A stretch of 64,000 nt of DNA from Cellvibrio sp. UBA7661 (GCA_002483365.1 DLHT01000017.1:366300-430299), one strand, 5' to 3'; counted from the stretch's first letter, positions 45,929 through 55,599 are shown. The notes: generated by a model not told the origin, from the letters alone. Numbers and translations are program-made.

Positions 45929-46393
45929 TTATTGGCTGTGTTTTTGAAATCGATAATTCAGAAGCTCATTGGTGCGCAAATCAATGAAACGCTGATTGGT
46001 GTCGGGGTTGTCCAAGCCGCCCCGCGCTGCGATCCATGCGCCGGTTTTCAGGTAGGTCAGGTGTGGCAGTAATGAATTGGGAATCAAATCAAAACCGGTA
46101 TATAAACAAGTATTCAGCTGGGCGCGGCGCGCTTGTTCCAACAGGGGTTGCAATAAACCAGGCAACCACTCGCCACCAAAAAAAACAACACAGCTAATCA
46201 AGCCCTTGTAGGCGTTCAAACGGCTTTGAAAATAGTCGGCATACAATGGCTCGCCTATTTTCGGATTGCGATACTCACTGCTATGGCAGCCTTTGCAGCG
46301 CAAAGGGCAACCGGTAATGGTGTAGGCAAGAGAGGTTTCACCGGGAACCTCCTGCCAGACAATTTGTTCATTAACGAAACGCATAAATTTCAT
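45929..46393 (-). CDS. nrdG: Anaerobic NrdD-activating protein NrdG
   Basis: 154 aa radical-SAM activase that generates the NrdD glycyl radical. The cluster motif is C-x3-C-x2-C (GCPLRCKGCHS), followed by VVFFGGEWLPG. ATGs at 46405, 46393 and 46384 are all possible; none has a clear Shine-Dalgarno site, so 46393 is a compromise. It is first in the nrdG-nrdD unit (order reversed from E. coli nrdDG). Perfect FNR and good NarL boxes lie 80-120 bases upstream. Confidence 0.92.
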   Translation of the reverse strand: MKFMRFVNEQIVWQEVPGETSLAYTITGCPLRCKGCHSSEYRNPKIGEPLYADYFQSRLNAYKGLISCVVFFGGEWLPGLLQPLLEQARRAQLNTCLYTGFDLIPNSLLPHLTYLKTGAWIAARGGLDNPDTNQRFIDLRTNELLNYRFQKHSQ

Positions 46394-46471
46394 AAAGCAC
46401 CACATTTAGTGTTTATTTTTAGTTTCATTTCTATATGTAGTGAAGCCTAGTGTGTGAGCCGTTTGAAATAT

Positions 46472-46485
46472 TTGATCTAAATCAA
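46472..46485. promoter_or_regulatory. Perfect FNR/Anr box upstream of nrdG
   Basis: TTGATCTAAATCAA fits TTGAT-N4-ATCAA at all positions. It sits 79 bases before nrdG and 128 before the divergent gene at 46613, so it may serve both. Confidence 0.88.
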
Positions 46486-46499
46486 ATTCTGTGTGGGGC

Positions 46500-46515
46500 T
46501 ACCCATAAGGGAGTA
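46500..46515. promoter_or_regulatory. NarL 7-2-7 box between nrdG and 46613 gene
   Basis: TACCCAT-AA-GGGAGTA, one mismatch from consensus, 15 bases from the FNR box. Single heptamer-like ATGGGTA copies follow near 46549 and 46566. Confidence 0.72.
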
Positions 46516-46612
46516 GGGGGCGGGCGCGTTACAAGCTAAGCCTTAATGGGTATTTCATCGGTTATGGGTAATGCGTAGATTGGGTGATAGAGCAAACACA
46601 TGAGGTTAAGCA

Positions 46613-46996
46613 ATGGAACACTTTGATGATTTTTTAACAGCCGCGCGCGCGCAAGCAGATGCTCAACGCTTATTGTTGGTGTTTGTGGATATTGATAGTG
46701 CGGCTGGGGGCGATACCCATGAAGGCGGTTTTCTCACACCGAAAATGTGTGTGGATAAAACACCAGATGAAATTGCAAGCTTTACTGCTTTGCTTGCTGA
46801 AGCGGCAAATACCGGGCAGCTCTGGTCATTCATTTTTGCCGCCAGCCTCGCAGGCAAAGGCGCACAAGCGCCAAGCAGTACCGATGCCAATAAACCGCTG
46901 GATGCAATGATTGCCGGCATTAATACCGGCATGATTGAACAGTATTTGGTATTTGATAAGCAGGGAGAAATATTGTCGCTTACGGCAAGCGAGTAA
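46613..46996 (+). CDS. Small conserved-looking protein divergent from nrdG
   Basis: 127 aa soluble protein, no signal peptide or helix bundle visible. Features: LLLVFVDIDSAAGGD, a single Cys in TPKMCVDKTPDEIASF, and YLVFDKQGEILSLT at the end. I recall similar proteins carrying the label ribonucleotide reductase subunit alpha in databases, but nothing here supports catalytic activity. Shared FNR and NarL boxes with nrdG suggest a role in anaerobic growth. The function is unknown. Confidence 0.75.
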   Translation: MEHFDDFLTAARAQADAQRLLLVFVDIDSAAGGDTHEGGFLTPKMCVDKTPDEIASFTALLAEAANTGQLWSFIFAASLAGKGAQAPSSTDANKPLDAMIAGINTGMIEQYLVFDKQGEILSLTASE

Positions 46997-47032
46997 TGAG
47001 ATCGAACAGCGCTGACATCATTTATTCCAACG

Positions 47033-47302
47033 CTAGACTAATTTATTTAGCTGCAAAACTTTGTAAATTTTTTTAGCACTGCGCGCCAGTTTATTGATGT
47101 CGCCCAAGCTGGGTGTTTCGTCGCGCGCGAGGCTGTATTCCCAGTGGATAATTTCCTGCTCCAAATATTCCAATAAATTTTTTGCGCAACCAATACAACT
47201 GCCGGAACACACGCGCGCATCATCCAGTTCATCAAAGGGAATATGGGCGCGTATTTGCGTTACCAACTCCCTCATCGCACTGCTGGTGTCCGGCTTTTTC
47301 AT
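47033..47302 (-). CDS. Small Cys-motif protein at end of nar operon
   Basis: 89 aa. It has a compact motif CSGSCIGC (Cys 32, 36 and 39) with an N-terminal helix before and two probable helices after. C-x3-C-x2-C could hold an Fe-S cluster or another metal, but the radical-SAM fold is absent at this length. It begins one base after the stop of the YtfE-like gene, so translation is probably coupled. The position as the last gene of the nar operon suggests a role with the di-iron repair protein or NarGHI maturation. No family recognised. Confidence 0.8.
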   Translation of the reverse strand: MKKPDTSSAMRELVTQIRAHIPFDELDDARVCSGSCIGCAKNLLEYLEQEIIHWEYSLARDETPSLGDINKLARSAKKIYKVLQLNKLV

Positions 47303-47303
47303 T

Positions 47304-48026
47304 TTAACTATAACGGCTGTAAGGTGTTGCGTTTAGGGGTGGCATGGTGAATTGCTCCTCCTGTTTGACAAATAATAAATTGTTTTCCAGATGGATATGC
47401 TCCATTAAATCGCTACGCAATTTTTGCAAACCTAAATAAAGTGCACGCCAGGTGTTACAGGCACCCAATGGCGGGGTCATATTATTGGTGAGCCGTTCCA
47501 GCTCGCGCAGTGCGGCAGCGTGATCATCGTGTTCGTGGCGCATAACACTAATAGGGCCAAGCACCATAGAGCCTGAACCTTGCTTGATCATAGGAAATAA
47601 AATCTGCTCTTCTTTTTGCATATGCATTTCCAGCTCTTGTGCCATATGCAACAAATGCTCGCTTAAACCGTGCGGGCAGTCTGGCTTGTCTGCATGTACC
47701 CGTTCCACCTTATTGGCCAAGCGCAATAATTCGGGTAATTCGGCTCTGTGAACCTGATGAAAATTTTCCAGAATATAATCAATCAAATCAGGTAGCGGCA
47801 TGGTATCGGTGGAGGGTGTTTCACCTTTGGTGACTATTGCCAACAGTGAGTTAACAAGTGTTTCGCTATCCAGATGTTTTTCTTCTGCAGCGCGGCGCAG
47901 GCTTTTATTGCCTCCACAACAAAAATCTAATCCGTGTTGGTTAAAGATCGCCGTAGCACCGGGAATTTTACGCGCAAGTTGGCCCAGGCTTCGGTCAAGT
48001 AGGTCGGGGGTAGTCTCAAGGCTCAT
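47304..48026 (-). CDS. YtfE/RIC iron-sulfur cluster repair protein (nar operon copy)
   Basis: 240 aa di-iron hemerythrin-like repair protein. The N-terminal ScdA domain has the paired cysteines in LDFCCGGNKSLRRA. The hemerythrin domain carries His and Glu ligands in HQVHRAELPELLRLA, LLHMAQELEMHMQKEEQILFP, MRHEHDDHAAALREL and MEHIHLENNLLF. It is the sixth gene of the nar operon, between a parvulin and the small Cys protein. A second copy at 59239 is under NsrR-type control; this one should follow nitrate. Confidence 0.93.
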   Translation of the reverse strand: MSLETTPDLLDRSLGQLARKIPGATAIFNQHGLDFCCGGNKSLRRAAEEKHLDSETLVNSLLAIVTKGETPSTDTMPLPDLIDYILENFHQVHRAELPELLRLANKVERVHADKPDCPHGLSEHLLHMAQELEMHMQKEEQILFPMIKQGSGSMVLGPISVMRHEHDDHAAALRELERLTNNMTPPLGACNTWRALYLGLQKLRSDLMEHIHLENNLLFVKQEEQFTMPPLNATPYSRYS

Positions 48027-48053
48027 GATCTAATCCTCGCAGAGCAAAAGGGT

Positions 48054-48821
48054 TTATTGCATCAGGGGTGATGTGGGCACCGAAAAATCGTAACCTTCTA
48101 TAGTGGCGTTGTTAATTAATTGCTGGATGTATTGTGCAATGGCTTTGTGACGCACACGCTCTTGTAAATAGTTGGCAATTTTTTCTTTGATATCGTCAAA
48201 TTTCAGCGCCTGACCGGGAGTGATGCGGTTGATTTTTACGATGTGAAAACCATAGCGGCTCTCCAGTGGTTGGTGATGCAAACCAACCGGTAACAGCAAC
48301 AGTTGCCGCTCAAACTCTGGCACAGTTTGGCCGCGACTGATCACGCCCAAATCGCCACCTTCCTGTTTGGATGGGCAGGCGGAGTGAGCTTGTGCAAGTT
48401 GGGAAAAATCCTGCCCTAGTTGCAGCTTGATCAGCAGCGCTTCAGCGTCCTGTTTGGCGGTAATACGTTCGGCTTCATCCTCGGGCGCGGCAGCAATAAG
48501 AATGTGTTGCAGTTCAAGGAGTGGTGAACTCATAAAACGCTGGGCATTGGCAGTAAAGTATTGCAGGCAAGCTTGTTCATCGGCTGTTGGCAATGGCACT
48601 TCCTGTGCGATCAAGGCTTCAATAAAATCTTTATCTGATGCAGCGGCATTATCATCGCCTACGTGAATATCCAGCGCTGCTGCACGTTGACGCAAGAGTT
48701 CACTGATAATGAGTGCCTCAGCGGCTTTTATCATTGCCTCGCGCTGTGATGCAGCGGGGTGATATTGCATTTCAGCCAGAATATGTTGTTCATTAATGGT
48801 AGCTTGGTTGACCTGAATCAT
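48054..48821 (-). CDS. Parvulin-type peptidyl-prolyl isomerase (NifM-like)
   Basis: 255 aa. The C-terminal rotamase domain reads LELQHILIAAA, FSQLAQAHSACPSKQEGGDLGVISRGQTVPEFERQLL and SRYGFHIVKINRI. The N-terminal 90 residues are helical. There is no signal peptide, so it is cytoplasmic, like NifM. PPIases of this kind close narGHJI operons in Pseudomonas, probably helping nitrate reductase folding. It is 17 bases after narI. Confidence 0.9.
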   Translation of the reverse strand: MIQVNQATINEQHILAEMQYHPAASQREAMIKAAEALIISELLRQRAAALDIHVGDDNAAASDKDFIEALIAQEVPLPTADEQACLQYFTANAQRFMSSPLLELQHILIAAAPEDEAERITAKQDAEALLIKLQLGQDFSQLAQAHSACPSKQEGGDLGVISRGQTVPEFERQLLLLPVGLHHQPLESRYGFHIVKINRITPGQALKFDDIKEKIANYLQERVRHKAIAQYIQQLINNATIEGYDFSVPTSPLMQ

Positions 48822-48838
48822 AGGTTACTCCGCAGTAA

Positions 48839-49528
48839 TTAGTGCCAGGCTTTTTTGCGTACTATTTGATAGCTGCGCCCAACATATTTAACTGGCACGC
48901 TAAATACATGCACCAAACGGCTAAATGGGAATACAACAAATAAACTCATTCCCAAAAATACATGTAGCTTGTAAATCCAGTGTACAGATGCGATTGCAGT
49001 TGCCGCTTGCGTTGGATCAAAAGTCGCAATATTTTGCGCCCAGCTCATTAGCAGCAGCATCTCTTTACCATCGGTATGTTGTGCTGAGATAAAAATGGAA
49101 CCCAAACCTAAAATTAATTGCGCGTAGAGCAGTAACAAGACGGCAATATCCATATTGCTGCTGGTGGCGCGTATGCGTGGGTTAAATAACCGGCGGCGTA
49201 GTAAAATGGTTAGACCAATAAAACAAATCACACCAAAAACGCCACCCAGTGTCATGGCAATCAATTGTTTGTGATGGGCGTGAATACCGAGCAGGTGCCA
49301 GACTTCAACCGGAGTCAGCAATCCAACAAAGTGACCGAGTAATACTGTGATGATACCCACATGAAATAAACGGCTACCGGTTTTTAATTGCTTGCCTTCA
49401 AGCAGCTGACTGGAGCTGGCTTTCCAAGTGTACTGTTCGCGGTCATAACGAATCCAGCTGGCAATAAAACAAATAAATAAAGCGATGTAGGGATAAAGCC
49501 CAAATAGCAAGGTATTTATATAATTCAT
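48839..49528 (-). CDS. narI: Respiratory nitrate reductase gamma subunit NarI
   Basis: 229 aa (E. coli 225) membrane cytochrome b with five helices that oxidises quinol and passes electrons to NarH. Haem-ligand histidines lie in the helices containing FHVGIITVLLGHFVGLL and VHWIYKLHVFLGMSLFVVFPFSRLVHVFS. The N-terminus starts in the membrane (YINTLLFGLYPYIALFICF). It is 8 bases after narJ. Confidence 0.96.
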   Translation of the reverse strand: MNYINTLLFGLYPYIALFICFIASWIRYDREQYTWKASSSQLLEGKQLKTGSRLFHVGIITVLLGHFVGLLTPVEVWHLLGIHAHHKQLIAMTLGGVFGVICFIGLTILLRRRLFNPRIRATSSNMDIAVLLLLYAQLILGLGSIFISAQHTDGKEMLLLMSWAQNIATFDPTQAATAIASVHWIYKLHVFLGMSLFVVFPFSRLVHVFSVPVKYVGRSYQIVRKKAWH

Positions 49529-49536
49529 ATCTGCTC

Positions 49537-50277
49537 CTATATTTTTGCCGCAGCATTCAGGTTTAGTAGGTCATCAACATTTAAAAACTCAACGTGATCG
49601 CGACTTTGTTGCGCGCTGGGGCGCACTGTGGAGCTGCTACAGTTATCGGCATTCTTCTCTGCGCCAAAGTTCACCATTTCGTCTTCCCACACTTTATCCA
49701 ATGCTTCGGGCGTGTCATCGCGCTTTTCTTGTTCTAGCTGTGCATGTAATTCATCGAGATTAACGTCCACTCCGGAAAGTAAAATCAGGCAATGAAACAA
49801 ACCGGCATAGGGGTTGTTGCGTTTTTCCAGGCGGCAGGCCAGTACCGATAAAATCGGTGCTACTTCCTCCAACCCAATGCGCGCATTCTCTTCGCCTTGG
49901 GTAGATAAAAACTCCAGATACAAGGGCAAATAATCGGGCAGTTCTTTTACGCCAATATCCAAACCGGCAGTGTGATATTGCTGTTGTAAATCCACCATGG
50001 CCTGACCTCTATCACGGGATTCACCGTGAATATGCTCAAACAAATGCAGTGAGAGTGCGCGGCCGCGCTCAAACAAACCGTCATAGTTAGATTGCAGATC
50101 CAACAGTGAGGTAGTTGCGTAATATTTTAAAAACTGATCAAGGTGGTGATGTATTTGTTGTTTGGCTTGCGGCGGCGCGTCCATTAATTGCACGCCGATG
50201 CGCAGCACTGCTAGCAATTCTTCGGAGTTGTCTTCCGGGTAATCCATCAGCAGTGATAAAACCGTTAATAATTTCAT
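49537..50277 (-). CDS. narJ: Nitrate reductase assembly chaperone NarJ
   Basis: 246 aa (E. coli 236). It binds NarG and aids molybdenum cofactor insertion. Seen: LLSLLMDYPEDNSEELL, LFEHIHGESRDRGQAMVDL and LPLYLEFLS, all typical of NarJ. The gene is 5 bases after narH. Confidence 0.95.
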   Translation of the reverse strand: MKLLTVLSLLMDYPEDNSEELLAVLRIGVQLMDAPPQAKQQIHHHLDQFLKYYATTSLLDLQSNYDGLFERGRALSLHLFEHIHGESRDRGQAMVDLQQQYHTAGLDIGVKELPDYLPLYLEFLSTQGEENARIGLEEVAPILSVLACRLEKRNNPYAGLFHCLILLSGVDVNLDELHAQLEQEKRDDTPEALDKVWEDEMVNFGAEKNADNCSSSTVRPSAQQSRDHVEFLNVDDLLNLNAAAKI

Positions 50278-50282
50278 GGGGA

Positions 50283-51818
50283 CTACTCCTGAATCGACAC
50301 GGGAATAACCTGACGAACCCCTTTGGCTTTGGTGCCGAAAAGATTCACATCGTTATTGCCATCACCACAGCCGTTGCCAAAACTAAAGCCACAACTACTT
50401 TTTAAATCGTAAGCATTTTCAGCGTAGGCGCGGTGGCTGGTGGGCACTACAAAACGGTCTTCATAATTGGCGATAGCCATGTAGCGATACATTTCTTCCA
50501 CCGTGGCAACATCCAGCCCGACTTGTTTAAGTACGTCCAGATCCTGAACGCCGTCCACGTGCTTACTGCGCATATAAGCGCGCATGGCGATCATGCGTTC
50601 CAGCGCATACTCAACCGGTTTTTCATCGCCAGCGGTTAATAAGTTGGCGAGATAGCGCAGCGGAATACGCAGGGATTTCAAATCGGGAATCTCGCCGTTC
50701 ATACCAACATGACCGGCTTGCGCCGCGTTCTGGATGGGCGACAGTGGCGGTATGTACCACACCATCGGAAGGGTGCGATATTCAGGGTGCAGTGGCAGCG
50801 CGACTTGCCAATCCACCGCCATTTTGTACACCGGTGAACGCTGTGCTGCATCAATCCATGCTTGCGGAATTCCTTCGGCTTGTGCGGCGGCAATAACACC
50901 CGGGTCATTAGGATCGAGGAAAATATCTAACTGCGCTTGATATAAATCTTGTTCGCTGGCCACGCTGGCCGCTTCCGCAATGCGGTCAGCGTCATACAGC
51001 AGCACACCTAAATAGCGAATGCGACCTACGCAGGTCTCTGAGCAAACAGTGGGTTGACCGGCTTCAATACGCGGATAGCAGAAAGTACATTTTTCTGATT
51101 TGCCACTTTTCCAGTTGTAATAGATTTTTTTATAGGGGCAGCCGGATACGCACATCCGCCAGCCGCGACATTTATCCTGATCGATCAGTACAATGCCGTC
51201 CTCTTCGCGCTTATAAATCGCACCGGAAGGGCAGGAGGCAACACAGGCAGGGTTCAAGCAGTGTTCACACAGGCGCGGTAAATACATTAAAAATGTTTTT
51301 TCAAACTGACCGTAAATTTCAGTCTGTACCACATTGTCAAAGTTTTTATCTTTTTTGCGTTTTGCAAACTCGGTGCCCAGAATTTCTTCCCAGTTGGGGC
51401 CCCAATTAATTTTTTCCATGCGCTGGCCGCTAATCAGCGAGCGCGGGCGAGCCGTGGGTTGGTGCTGGCTATTGCCTGCGGTGTGCAAGTGTTGATAATC
51501 AAAATCAAAAGGTTCGTAGTAATCGTCAATTTCCGGTAAATCCGGGTTGGCAAAAATGTTGGCGAGCACACGCAGCTTGCCGCCAATACGTGGAGTTAAT
51601 TTTCCATCCGCACTGCGCTGCCAACCGCCTTTCCATTTGTCCTGATTTTCCCATTCTTTGGGGAAACCTACACCGGGTTTGGTTTCCACATTATTGAACC
51701 AGGCATATTCCACACCTTCGCGTGAGGTCCACACATTTTTGCAAGTGATAGAGCAGGTGTGGCAACCGATACATTTATCCAGGTTCAACACCATGCCAAT
51801 TTGGGCACGAACTTTCAT
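50283..51818 (-). CDS. narH: Respiratory nitrate reductase beta subunit NarH
   Basis: 511 aa (E. coli 512). Electron-transfer subunit with four Fe-S clusters; cysteine groups are CIGCHTCSITCK, CEHCLNPACVASCP, CRGWRMCVSGCP (Trp replaces one Cys, the [3Fe-4S] site) and CTFCYPRIEAGQPTVCSETC. All expected ligands are visible. It follows narG by 58 bases. Confidence 0.97.
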   Translation of the reverse strand: MKVRAQIGMVLNLDKCIGCHTCSITCKNVWTSREGVEYAWFNNVETKPGVGFPKEWENQDKWKGGWQRSADGKLTPRIGGKLRVLANIFANPDLPEIDDYYEPFDFDYQHLHTAGNSQHQPTARPRSLISGQRMEKINWGPNWEEILGTEFAKRKKDKNFDNVVQTEIYGQFEKTFLMYLPRLCEHCLNPACVASCPSGAIYKREEDGIVLIDQDKCRGWRMCVSGCPYKKIYYNWKSGKSEKCTFCYPRIEAGQPTVCSETCVGRIRYLGVLLYDADRIAEAASVASEQDLYQAQLDIFLDPNDPGVIAAAQAEGIPQAWIDAAQRSPVYKMAVDWQVALPLHPEYRTLPMVWYIPPLSPIQNAAQAGHVGMNGEIPDLKSLRIPLRYLANLLTAGDEKPVEYALERMIAMRAYMRSKHVDGVQDLDVLKQVGLDVATVEEMYRYMAIANYEDRFVVPTSHRAYAENAYDLKSSCGFSFGNGCGDGNNDVNLFGTKAKGVRQVIPVSIQE

Positions 51819-51876
51819 TTTTAATTTCTCCGGTCGAGAATAACTGTTTAAGAAGTTGCGGTTATCTTGCTGGCAG

Positions 51877-54800
51877 TTAAGGCGTGTCTAACCAATCCAC
51901 TTCTTTCATTTTTCTCACTACAACAAACTCATCACGGTTGCAGCCAACGGTACCGTAGTAGTTAAAACCGTAAGCCTGTTGTGCATAGCCACCAATCATG
52001 TGTGTTGGTTTCATAATTGCGCGTGTTACCGAGTTGTGCATACCTCCGCGCGTTTTGGTAAGTGCCGAGCCGGGCATATTGATGATGCGCTCCTGCGCGT
52101 GGTACATCAGGCTCATACCTTCCGGCACCCGTTGCGATACCACAGCACGTGCGGCAATAGCACCGTTTACGTTAAACACATCAATCCAATCGTTGTCTTC
52201 AATACCTGCCGCTTTGGCATCCACTTCACTGATCCATACAATCGGGCCGCCACGCGACAAAGTGAGCATTAACAAGTTGTCGCTATAGGTACTGTGAATG
52301 CCCCATTTTTGATGCGGTGTAATCCAGTTCAAAATAATTTCTTTGTTACCGTTAGGTGTGCGGTTCATTACCGGGCCGATAGTTTTTAAATTTACCGGTG
52401 GTTTGTAACAACACAACTGTTCACCGAAATCGCGCATCCATTCGTGATCCTGATAAAACTGTTGACGGCCGGTGACGGTGCGCCATGGAATTAATTCATG
52501 CACGTTGGTGTAGCCCGCATTGTAGGAGACGTGTTCGTCTTCAAGGCCCGACCAGGTAGGTGCAGAAATAATTTTTCGCGGTTGCGCCACAATATCGTGG
52601 AAGCGGATTTTTTCTTCTTCTTTGGGTTTGGCTAAATGGGTGTGATCGCGCCCGGTAATTTTGGAGAGCGCATCCCAAGCTTTTACCGCAACATGACCGT
52701 TGGTTTCCGGTGCTAGTGACAAAATCACTTCGCAGGCATCAATAGCGCTTTCAATTTTTGGGCGCCCCTGATGCGCACCTTCTTCATGGTGGATGCGATT
52801 TAATTTGCCAAGGAATTCCACTTCTTCTTTGGTATCCCATTTAATACCTTTGCCACCGTTGCCGAGTTTTTCCAGCAGTGGGCCAAGTGAGGTAAAGCGT
52901 TTGTAAGTGTTGGGGTAGTCGCGTTCCACTACCACCATGTTGGGCATGGTGAGGCCGGGAATGGCTTCGCATTCACCTTTCCACCAGGCTTTTACGCCAT
53001 AGGGTTGAGCGAGTTCTTCGGGTGTGTCGTGCATCATGGGTTGGGTAACAAAATCTTGTTCTACACCCAAATGACCTTCACATAACGCCGAGAATTTTTT
53101 GGCAATACCTTTAAAAATATCCCAGTCGCTGCGCGATTCCCACACCGGATCAATTGCTTTGGTGAGCGGATGAATAAACGGATGCATATCCGAAGTATTC
53201 ATATCGTCTTTTTCATACCAGGTCGCTGTTGGTAAAACGATGTCGGAATACAAACAGGTGGTGGACATTCTAAAATCCAATGTCACCAGCAAATCGACTT
53301 TGCCTTCTGCGCCTTCATGGTGCCATTTCACATCTTCCGGTTTTTTACCGTCTGCGCCCAAATCTTTACCGAGCAAACCGTGTTTGGTGCCGAGTAAATG
53401 GTGCAGCATATATTCGTGCCCCTTACCGCTGGAGCCTAATAAATTAGAACGCCAGATAAACATATTGCGCGGGAAGTTTTGTGGCGAGTCAGGGTCCTGG
53501 CAGGCGAATTCCAATTTGCCGGATGTTAATTGTTCCACCACATAGTCTTTAGGCGATTTACCGGCAGCTTGTGCGGCAGCCACAATACGCAGTGGGTTGG
53601 TGGCCAGTTGTGGTGCAGATGGCAGCCAGCCCATGCGCTCGGCGCGCGCATTAAAATCGATAATGCTGCCGCTCCATTTTTCTTTATTCGCCAGCGGCGA
53701 AACCACTTCGCTCATGTCCAACTTTTCATAGCGCCATTGGCTGGCGTGATTATAAAAAAAGGACGTGCCGTTCATTTGACGCGGCGGACGCTGCCAATCC
53801 AAACCGAATGCAAGAGGGAGCCAGCCATTCTGTGGGCGCAATTTTTCTTGCCCTACATAGTGCGCCCAACCACCGCCGCTTTGACCCACACAGCCACACA
53901 TCATGAGCATGTTGATCAAGCCGCGGTAATTCATATCCATGTTGTACCAGTGGTTGAGGGCGGCACCCACAATCACCATAGAGCGCCCGTGAGTTTTGTC
54001 GGCGGTACGCGCAAACTCGCGCGCAACACGAATGACATCGGCGCGTGCTACACCGGTAATTTTTTCTTGCCATGCGGGAGTGTAGGGCGCGTCGTCATCA
54101 AAACTTTTTGCGACATTGTTATCGCCCAAACCATTATCGACACCGTAGTGAGCAACCATTAAGTCAAAGACACTGGCTACCCATGCAGATTCGCCGTTTG
54201 CGAGCAACACTTTGCGCGCGGGCACTTTGCGTAATTGAATCTCACTGTGATCAGTGTGTTTAAAATAATTGTACTCATGTTCATTGCCGCCAAAGTAGGG
54301 GAAGGCGACATCCAGAATTTTATCGCAGTGATTTTTTAGCGATAAATGCACATCTACTTCTGCACCACTTTTTCCATCGCGCTGTTCAAGGTTCCATTTT
54401 CCATGTTGGCCCCAGCGATAACCGATTGATCCGTTAGGGCTGATCAATTCCTGTGTTTGTGCATTGATTGCAATGGTTTTCCAATCGGGATTATTTTCTT
54501 GCCCGAGGTTATCAACCAAATCGGCTGCGCGTAGAAACCGCCCCTGAGTTAATTTGTCGCCTTGCTGCTCCAGCATAACTAGCATCGGCATGTCGGTATA
54601 TTGTTTGACGTAGTTAGTGAAATAGCTGCTGGGTTTTTCGATGTGAAATTCTTTAAGAATGACATGACCAAATGCCATACCGAGTGCAGCGTCGGTGCCT
54701 TGTTTGGGCGCGAGCCAGGTGTCGCCAAATTTGGATGCTTCGGAATAGTCGGAAGTAATGACGCAGGTTTTGGTGCCCTTGTAGCGCACCTCAGAAAAAA

Positions 54801-55599
54801 AGTGTGCATCAGGTGTACGTGTTTGGGGGACGTTGGAACCCCAGGCAATAATGTAATTGGAGTTGTACCAGTCGGCTGATTCAGGCACGTCGGTCTGTTC
54901 GCCCCACACCTGTGGTGATGAAGGTGGAAGGTCGCAATACCAATCGTAAAAACTTAAACAGTTAGCGCCAATCAGCGATAAATAACGCGAGCCTGCGGCG
55001 TAAGAGACCATGGACATAGCAGGAATAGGCGAGAAGCCGCTAATGCGATCCGGACCGTAGGTTTTAGCGGTGTAAATATTGGCAGCCGCAATAATCTCAT
55101 TAACTTCGCCCCAGTGAGCGCGCACAAATCCGCCCAAGCCGCGACGTGACTTATATTTTTTGGCGCTGACCGGATCTTCAACAATAGATTGCCATGCCTG
55201 TACGGGGTCGCAATATTCCTGGCGGGCTTCTCGCCAGAGTTCAATTAACGCCTGACGCACTTTGGGATATTTCAAACGATTGGCACTGTAAATGTACCAG
55301 GAATAACTCGCACCACGTGGACAGCCGCGAGGCTCGTGATTGGGTAAATCAGGGCGCGTGCGCGGATAATCTGTTTGTTGTGTTTCCCAGGTGATCAAAC
55401 CATCTTTTACATAAATTTTCCAACTGCAGGAGCCGGTGCAATTTACGCCGTGGGTAGAGCGCACAATTTTATCGTGCTGCCAGCGCTGGCGATAACCTTG
55501 TTCCCAGCGGCGATCTTCATCAGTGGTAACACCATGCCCATCGGCAAAGGGTTCTTGACGCTTTTTGAAAAAACGTAATTTGTCGAGTAGATGACTCAT
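51877..55599 (-). CDS. narG: Respiratory nitrate reductase alpha subunit NarG
   Basis: 1240 aa (E. coli 1247). Catalytic molybdenum bis-MGD subunit reducing nitrate to nitrite on the cytoplasmic side. The His-ligated [4Fe-4S] FS0 motif is HGVNCTGSC near residue 50, and the Mo-ligand Asp lies in YDWYCDLPPSSP. The start at 55599 (MSHLLDKLRFFKKRQEPFADGHG) aligns with E. coli and has an AGGAG 10 bases before it; the frame to 55713 is an artefact. It heads a seven-gene operon, narGHJI-ppi-ytfE-ORF89, with gaps of 1-58 bases. A NarL 7-2-7 box lies 163 bases upstream. Confidence 0.97.
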   Translation of the reverse strand: MSHLLDKLRFFKKRQEPFADGHGVTTDEDRRWEQGYRQRWQHDKIVRSTHGVNCTGSCSWKIYVKDGLITWETQQTDYPRTRPDLPNHEPRGCPRGASYSWYIYSANRLKYPKVRQALIELWREARQEYCDPVQAWQSIVEDPVSAKKYKSRRGLGGFVRAHWGEVNEIIAAANIYTAKTYGPDRISGFSPIPAMSMVSYAAGSRYLSLIGANCLSFYDWYCDLPPSSPQVWGEQTDVPESADWYNSNYIIAWGSNVPQTRTPDAHFFSEVRYKGTKTCVITSDYSEASKFGDTWLAPKQGTDAALGMAFGHVILKEFHIEKPSSYFTNYVKQYTDMPMLVMLEQQGDKLTQGRFLRAADLVDNLGQENNPDWKTIAINAQTQELISPNGSIGYRWGQHGKWNLEQRDGKSGAEVDVHLSLKNHCDKILDVAFPYFGGNEHEYNYFKHTDHSEIQLRKVPARKVLLANGESAWVASVFDLMVAHYGVDNGLGDNNVAKSFDDDAPYTPAWQEKITGVARADVIRVAREFARTADKTHGRSMVIVGAALNHWYNMDMNYRGLINMLMMCGCVGQSGGGWAHYVGQEKLRPQNGWLPLAFGLDWQRPPRQMNGTSFFYNHASQWRYEKLDMSEVVSPLANKEKWSGSIIDFNARAERMGWLPSAPQLATNPLRIVAAAQAAGKSPKDYVVEQLTSGKLEFACQDPDSPQNFPRNMFIWRSNLLGSSGKGHEYMLHHLLGTKHGLLGKDLGADGKKPEDVKWHHEGAEGKVDLLVTLDFRMSTTCLYSDIVLPTATWYEKDDMNTSDMHPFIHPLTKAIDPVWESRSDWDIFKGIAKKFSALCEGHLGVEQDFVTQPMMHDTPEELAQPYGVKAWWKGECEAIPGLTMPNMVVVERDYPNTYKRFTSLGPLLEKLGNGGKGIKWDTKEEVEFLGKLNRIHHEEGAHQGRPKIESAIDACEVILSLAPETNGHVAVKAWDALSKITGRDHTHLAKPKEEEKIRFHDIVAQPRKIISAPTWSGLEDEHVSYNAGYTNVHELIPWRTVTGRQQFYQDHEWMRDFGEQLCCYKPPVNLKTIGPVMNRTPNGNKEIILNWITPHQKWGIHSTYSDNLLMLTLSRGGPIVWISEVDAKAAGIEDNDWIDVFNVNGAIAARAVVSQRVPEGMSLMYHAQERIINMPGSALTKTRGGMHNSVTRAIMKPTHMIGGYAQQAYGFNYYGTVGCNRDEFVVVRKMKEVDWLDTP

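Noticed and set aside
53530..54162. 210-aa plus-strand ORF in narG
   Set aside because: Antisense shadow of a highly conserved catalytic region.
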